From Candidatus Cloacimonadota bacterium (lineage in GTDB: Bacteria > Cloacimonadota > Cloacimonadia > Cloacimonadales > Cloacimonadaceae): DNA of 64,000 nt. The translations under genes and the position numbers were made by a program. Shown one piece after another: positions 60,966 through 64,000 of this stretch (its first letter is position 1; each line of letters begins with the position of its first letter). Below the pieces are notes generated by a model, which made no database searches, was not told where the DNA came from, and was given only the letters and a program-made list of their open reading frames with translations. Where the stretch lies: positions 62,001 through 126,000 of the forward strand of contig JALOBT010000002.1 of assembly GCA_023228125.1 (NCBI GenBank), given 5' to 3'.

Positions 60966-61010
60966 AATCCGTGTAAATCCGTCCTATCCGTAAAATCCGT
61001 GTGACTATTA
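60966..61010 (+). repeat. Dispersed ATCCGT-rich repeat, family C, copy 4
   Basis: Reads AATCCGTGTAAATCCGTCCT, then ATCCGTAAAATCCGTGTGAC and TATTA. Its last bases include the stop codon of the YprB-like gene. Confidence 0.65.
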
Positions 61011-62192
61011 CTCTACACATTTCACCAGCTTTTTCTGCAGCCGGCTGCTGCGCTTTTGCACTTCGAAGATGAGCCTCGAATCCCGCATATAACGCCCTTC
61101 TTCTATCACCAGGATGTCTTGACTGAGCGATAGAGCCCCAGCAAAATCCTTCTGTCTTTCCAGGATTTTGGCGCATTCCAGCATAGAGGGAGGATGCCTC
61201 AGCTCTGCGGCAAGCTGGTAGGTGGCCAGAGCCTGTTCAATGTCCTTTTCTCTTTTGTAGATAGTGGCCAATTCATAGAGAACTTCGGTGTTGACGATGC
61301 CTTGAGCGAGCAGATCCTGCAAGATGCGTTTGGCGGTCTCCGGCTGCTGCTGGCTCAGATACAAGCGGGCCAGAGCATGATAATCTATGCGAGCATCCAG
61401 ATTATTAACCGGCGGATAGTTACAGCTATCACAGATCAAAGTGAAAAGCGCGGCGGTATGCAGGATGTCGTCTTGATTGTGCACAAAGACACGTTTGATT
61501 AGCTTGGTTTCACCGGTGGCAAGATAGTGAAAATAGGTCTGAGGCACTTGTGCACCAGGCAGATCCAGCTCCTGATCCCGGATATGTCCCAAGACATAGT
61601 ATTCGATGGTTTCCAGAGCGCAAGAGGGCAATTTGCGTTTCCACAGCCTTCTGGCAATGTGCAAGAGGTCCAGATGCTGCAAGTCCCTGAGATTCAGCCA
61701 GATCTGATGATAGAGCAGACGGGATTCCAACACGGGCAGATCAAAGCTTTTGCCATTGAAGGTGATCAATAAAGAGCGGGTTTCACAGAGCTGCCGGAGG
61801 CGATCAAAGCTGTGTTCTTCCGCATCAAAATCTGGCAGAAAGATCTGCTCCACAAAGAACTCCCCGTCTTGATAATAGCCCAGGCCGATCATGATGGCCA
61901 CAGTCCGGCCTCTGCCCAAACCGCTGGTTTCCAAATCCAGCACCAGGATATCCTCCGGCGTGAAGCTTTGAGCAGGATCCAGCTTTGCCCAGGATAGTAT
62001 GAGTTCTGGAATCGAATCTGGATACAGCGGAAGATTGTCCACCTTAGTAAGCATGGGATAGCTCTGGCGGGTGATGAAGACAGGATCCTGCGCATGGGCA
62101 GAAAATTCCCCTGGGATCATGCGGCTAAGACTTTCGCGCAGTAGCTCTTTGATCTCTATAGAATAGAGCTGTCTATCTTCGTTCATATCCAT
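61008..62192 (-). CDS. YprB-like RNase H-fold exonuclease with C-terminal TPR region
   Basis: A protein of about 394 residues. The N-terminal half is a predicted 3'-5' exonuclease of the YprB/RNase_H_2 family with acidic residues in ILVLDLETSGLGRG, ITFNGKSFDLPVLESRLLY and FVHNQDDILHTAALF. CALETIEYYVLGH and DLQHLDLLHIARRLWK are also typical. The C-terminal part is TPR-like (PETAKRILQDLL, DIEQALATYQLAAEL, FAGALSLSQDIL). The frame is open to 62231, but a terminator for the upstream gene lies within that stretch. The ATG at 62192 (or 62186) is therefore the better start, with a weak GGGA site. The substrate is unknown. Confidence 0.87.
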   Translation of the reverse strand: MDMNEDRQLYSIEIKELLRESLSRMIPGEFSAHAQDPVFITRQSYPMLTKVDNLPLYPDSIPELILSWAKLDPAQSFTPEDILVLDLETSGLGRGRTVAIMIGLGYYQDGEFFVEQIFLPDFDAEEHSFDRLRQLCETRSLLITFNGKSFDLPVLESRLLYHQIWLNLRDLQHLDLLHIARRLWKRKLPSCALETIEYYVLGHIRDQELDLPGAQVPQTYFHYLATGETKLIKRVFVHNQDDILHTAALFTLICDSCNYPPVNNLDARIDYHALARLYLSQQQPETAKRILQDLLAQGIVNTEVLYELATIYKREKDIEQALATYQLAAELRHPPSMLECAKILERQKDFAGALSLSQDILVIEEGRYMRDSRLIFEVQKRSSRLQKKLVKCVE

Positions 62193-62202
62193 TTTTGATC
62201 CC

Positions 62203-62229
62203 AAAAAAGGGGCGAAGATTCCCCGCCCC
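62203..62229 (-). terminator. Rho-independent terminator after the nucleotide-sugar dehydrogenase gene
   Basis: On the minus strand GGGGCG (62224-62229) pairs with CGCCCC (62209-62214), followed by TTTTTT (62203-62208). It separates the dehydrogenase transcript from the YprB-like gene. Confidence 0.75.
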
Positions 62230-62252
62230 ATATCTATGGTAAACTTGAGTTT

Positions 62253-63785
62253 CTATACGATGTGGCCTTTACCCACACCGCGCACTTTGCAGCGCAAACC
62301 TTTGTATTTATTGATCTTGACGTCATCAAAGAAATTCGAGCAATCGACCACCAGCGGACGGGTCTTGCACATATCGATCAGTTCCTGGGGCTCCAGATTC
62401 TTGTATTGATCGTGTCCCACGGCAAAGATCACCACCTGAGCACCGTCCAGGACTGCTGCCAGGTCTTTTTCCACCGTCACTTCTTCCAGCTCATCCCAAT
62501 GCTCCACATAAGGATCGTGCGCCCGCACCAGAGCCAGGTCTTTGCGCAGAAATTCCACCAAAGTCTTGGAGGGGCTGTGGCGCGTATCACCCACGTTTTC
62601 CAGATAGCTTACGCCCAATAAGGCGATTTTGAGATTCTTGATCTCATTAAACTCTCTTTTGATGATCTCAATGGTATGTAGCGGCATGGTATCGTTGATA
62701 TTCACGCTATTAATTGCCATCGAAAGCTCGCCGGGGATGTTAAAGAGAGCACCCATAGCCCAATTCGCCAGAACGGGGTCCTTGGTCAGGCAATATCCAC
62801 CCACTCCCAGAGAGGGGCGCAAAAGATTGTCATGTGTGCCTTTGCGTTTGCGGATCGCATCGCGGACTTTGAAGATATCCACTCCGATCTGCTCAGCAAA
62901 ACGCGCCCATTCCAAAGTAAGGGCAATATTGGTGGCCCGATAGCTATTTTCCATGGTCTTAGAGAGTTCCGAGGCGTTTGTGCTGTCCAACTGAGTGAGA
63001 GGATAGTTTTCCACATCCAGCACATTACTGAGAAACTCGCGGCACATATCGATGCTCTTTTGATTCACGCCGGAGAATACCCGCCAGAAATCGCGGATGG
63101 AAGAGACATACTTCGAGCCAGGCATCACCCGCTCATAAGAATGTGCCACCAGGGGAGGATTCTGGGCGATATCGATACCGCGTTTGGTAAATTCTTCTTC
63201 CAAAATGGGTTTAACCACTTTTTCGCAGGTTCCCGGAGGCACTGTGGTCTCCACCAAAACCAGGCACTCGGGATTGATATGCTGGCCCAGCATGCGGATG
63301 CCTTCTCTGAAACCGGTGATATCGCAATAGCCTTTTTCGGCTTGGCCAAAGGCCGGTTTAGTGGCATCCAACTGAATATCCACTACCACCACATCCACCA
63401 TGCTATATACGCTATCTTCACTGGTGGCACGGAAGTTCTGCTTTTCCACCACAGTGCGGTGAAAGATTTCGGGCACTTCAGGATCGGAAGAATTCACCGG
63501 AGGCACGCCGGTATTGATCACCGGAACCTTCCAAAAAGAACGCTTGGAGGGACGTTGATGTCCGTGCACATAATACACCGGATTGCCATCTTTATCTGTG
63601 GCATCGGCTACCACAGCGGCCATTACGCAGCCCACAAAGCCCAGACCTTGCACGGCAACTATCGTTCTGCCTTTGGCGCGCTGCTCCTTAGTGATTTTTA
63701 CTAAAAGTTCTCGTTCCTGTGCGTTTTGTTCTTCGGTGGGGAGAGGAAATTCTCTTCCATCGGGAGCGATTGACGTCTTTAACAT
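62253..63785 (-). CDS. UDP-glucose/GDP-mannose (or UDP-ManNAc) dehydrogenase family protein
   Basis: An NAD-dependent nucleotide-sugar 6-dehydrogenase that makes uronic acid donors for surface polysaccharides. The N-terminal Rossmann motif is VQGLGFVGCVMAAVVAD (about residue 45), preceded by an unusual 40-residue extension. The central domain has NPECLVLVETTVPPGTCEKV, the catalytic region LDSTNASELSKTMENSYRATNIA and the catalytic cysteine in LGVGGYCLTKDPVLAN. The C-terminal domain has ALLGVSYLENVGDTRHSPSKTL and HDPYVEHW. At 510 residues it is longer than usual. It looks closest to the WecC/UDP-ManNAc dehydrogenase branch, but the exact substrate is uncertain. AAGGAGAT precedes the ATG. TTGACA lies about 85 bases upstream. 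Confidence 0.9.
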   Translation of the reverse strand: MLKTSIAPDGREFPLPTEEQNAQERELLVKITKEQRAKGRTIVAVQGLGFVGCVMAAVVADATDKDGNPVYYVHGHQRPSKRSFWKVPVINTGVPPVNSSDPEVPEIFHRTVVEKQNFRATSEDSVYSMVDVVVVDIQLDATKPAFGQAEKGYCDITGFREGIRMLGQHINPECLVLVETTVPPGTCEKVVKPILEEEFTKRGIDIAQNPPLVAHSYERVMPGSKYVSSIRDFWRVFSGVNQKSIDMCREFLSNVLDVENYPLTQLDSTNASELSKTMENSYRATNIALTLEWARFAEQIGVDIFKVRDAIRKRKGTHDNLLRPSLGVGGYCLTKDPVLANWAMGALFNIPGELSMAINSVNINDTMPLHTIEIIKREFNEIKNLKIALLGVSYLENVGDTRHSPSKTLVEFLRKDLALVRAHDPYVEHWDELEEVTVEKDLAAVLDGAQVVIFAVGHDQYKNLEPQELIDMCKTRPLVVDCSNFFDDVKINKYKGLRCKVRGVGKGHIV

Positions 63786-63903
63786 GTTACCATATCTCCT
63801 TAAGGGCTATATTCTAAGCTATTTTTACAAGCTGATCTATAAAGATTCTAAAGGGGCTATTGCTGTCAAGAACTTTCTGCAATCTTGAGTTCTAACGAGG
63901 CCG

Positions 63904-64000
63904 GAGACTGTTCCATTCCTCTCCCCAAGTCCTGCGTATGTGGGTTGTAGGGGTTTTGGGCGAAAACCCAAGTCCTGCATATGTGGGCTGTAGGAGTTTT
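63904..64000 (+). repeat. Family E repeat and 36-bp hairpin repeat, second copies, in a tandem
   Basis: 63904-63931 is identical to 6644-6671. 63948-63983 matches 6807-6842 with one difference and carries the GGGTTTTGGGCGAAAACCC hairpin. The stretch CCTGC.TATGTGGG.TGTAGG is itself repeated in tandem (63931 and 63974), with the second copy cut by the window end. No gene is seen between 63786 and 64000. Confidence 0.8.

Noticed and set aside
62832..63704. 290-codon plus-strand ORF antisense to the nucleotide-sugar dehydrogenase
   Set aside because: A shadow frame; the minus strand has the complete family signature including the catalytic cysteine.

Overview
The window looks like a chromosome segment of a Gram-negative anaerobe of the FCB (Fibrobacteres-Chlorobi-Bacteroidetes) superphylum, most likely Cloacimonadota. 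That is an inference from gene content, not a database match. It rests on type IX secretion (T9SS) style C-terminal sorting domains, PorV-like outer membrane barrels, an OmpA/PD40 protein with the layout of PorE, BamD- and CpoB-like envelope lipoproteins, an RND efflux system, and intergenic regions full of short dispersed repeats. No rRNA operon or intact mobile element is present.

Layout. Positions 80-6541 (minus) hold a tight eight-gene operon: HEAT-like protein, greA, M18 aminopeptidase, CpoB/YbgF-like lipoprotein, an unknown envelope protein, BamD-like lipoprotein, nadD and a hemolysin III family protein. Positions 6542-7840 are a gene-free repeat island. Positions 7841-31192 (minus) are the centrepiece: a 19.3-kb gene for a secreted protein of about 6,444 residues, followed by a PorV-like barrel and a PorE-like OmpA protein, closed by a strong terminator. 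A possible 33-codon leader ORF is coupled to the giant gene. Positions 32257-40732 (minus) carry a TolC/adaptor/RND efflux operon with a clear promoter-operator, then a small membrane protein and ComEC. Positions 41001-43444 (plus) carry a MutS-like ATPase and an HD-domain protein.

The RNase P RNA gene lies at 43733-44098. It is followed by a long palindrome, an unknown secreted protein, a degraded mutator-type transposase and an AbiE-like two-gene module. That module's promoter sits in the centre of a symmetric four-half-site operator. After a GAF/HD-GYP gene comes a classical translation cluster (rplM, rpsI, rpsB, tsf, pyrH, frr) ending in a terminator. The right end holds a secreted M14 carboxypeptidase with its own sorting domain, an M42 peptidase, dxr, a second PorV-like barrel, a tRNA with CAT anticodon, pyk, a YprB-like exonuclease and a nucleotide-sugar dehydrogenase.

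How it fits together. The giant protein, the M14 peptidase and the two PorV-like barrels suggest a T9SS-related export route that puts large Ig-like proteins on the cell surface. BamD and CpoB would serve the same outer membrane. Several families of 28-60 bp repeats and 8-bp tandem arrays fill nearly every long intergenic gap. Positions quoted inside proteins are approximate unless tied to nucleotide coordinates.
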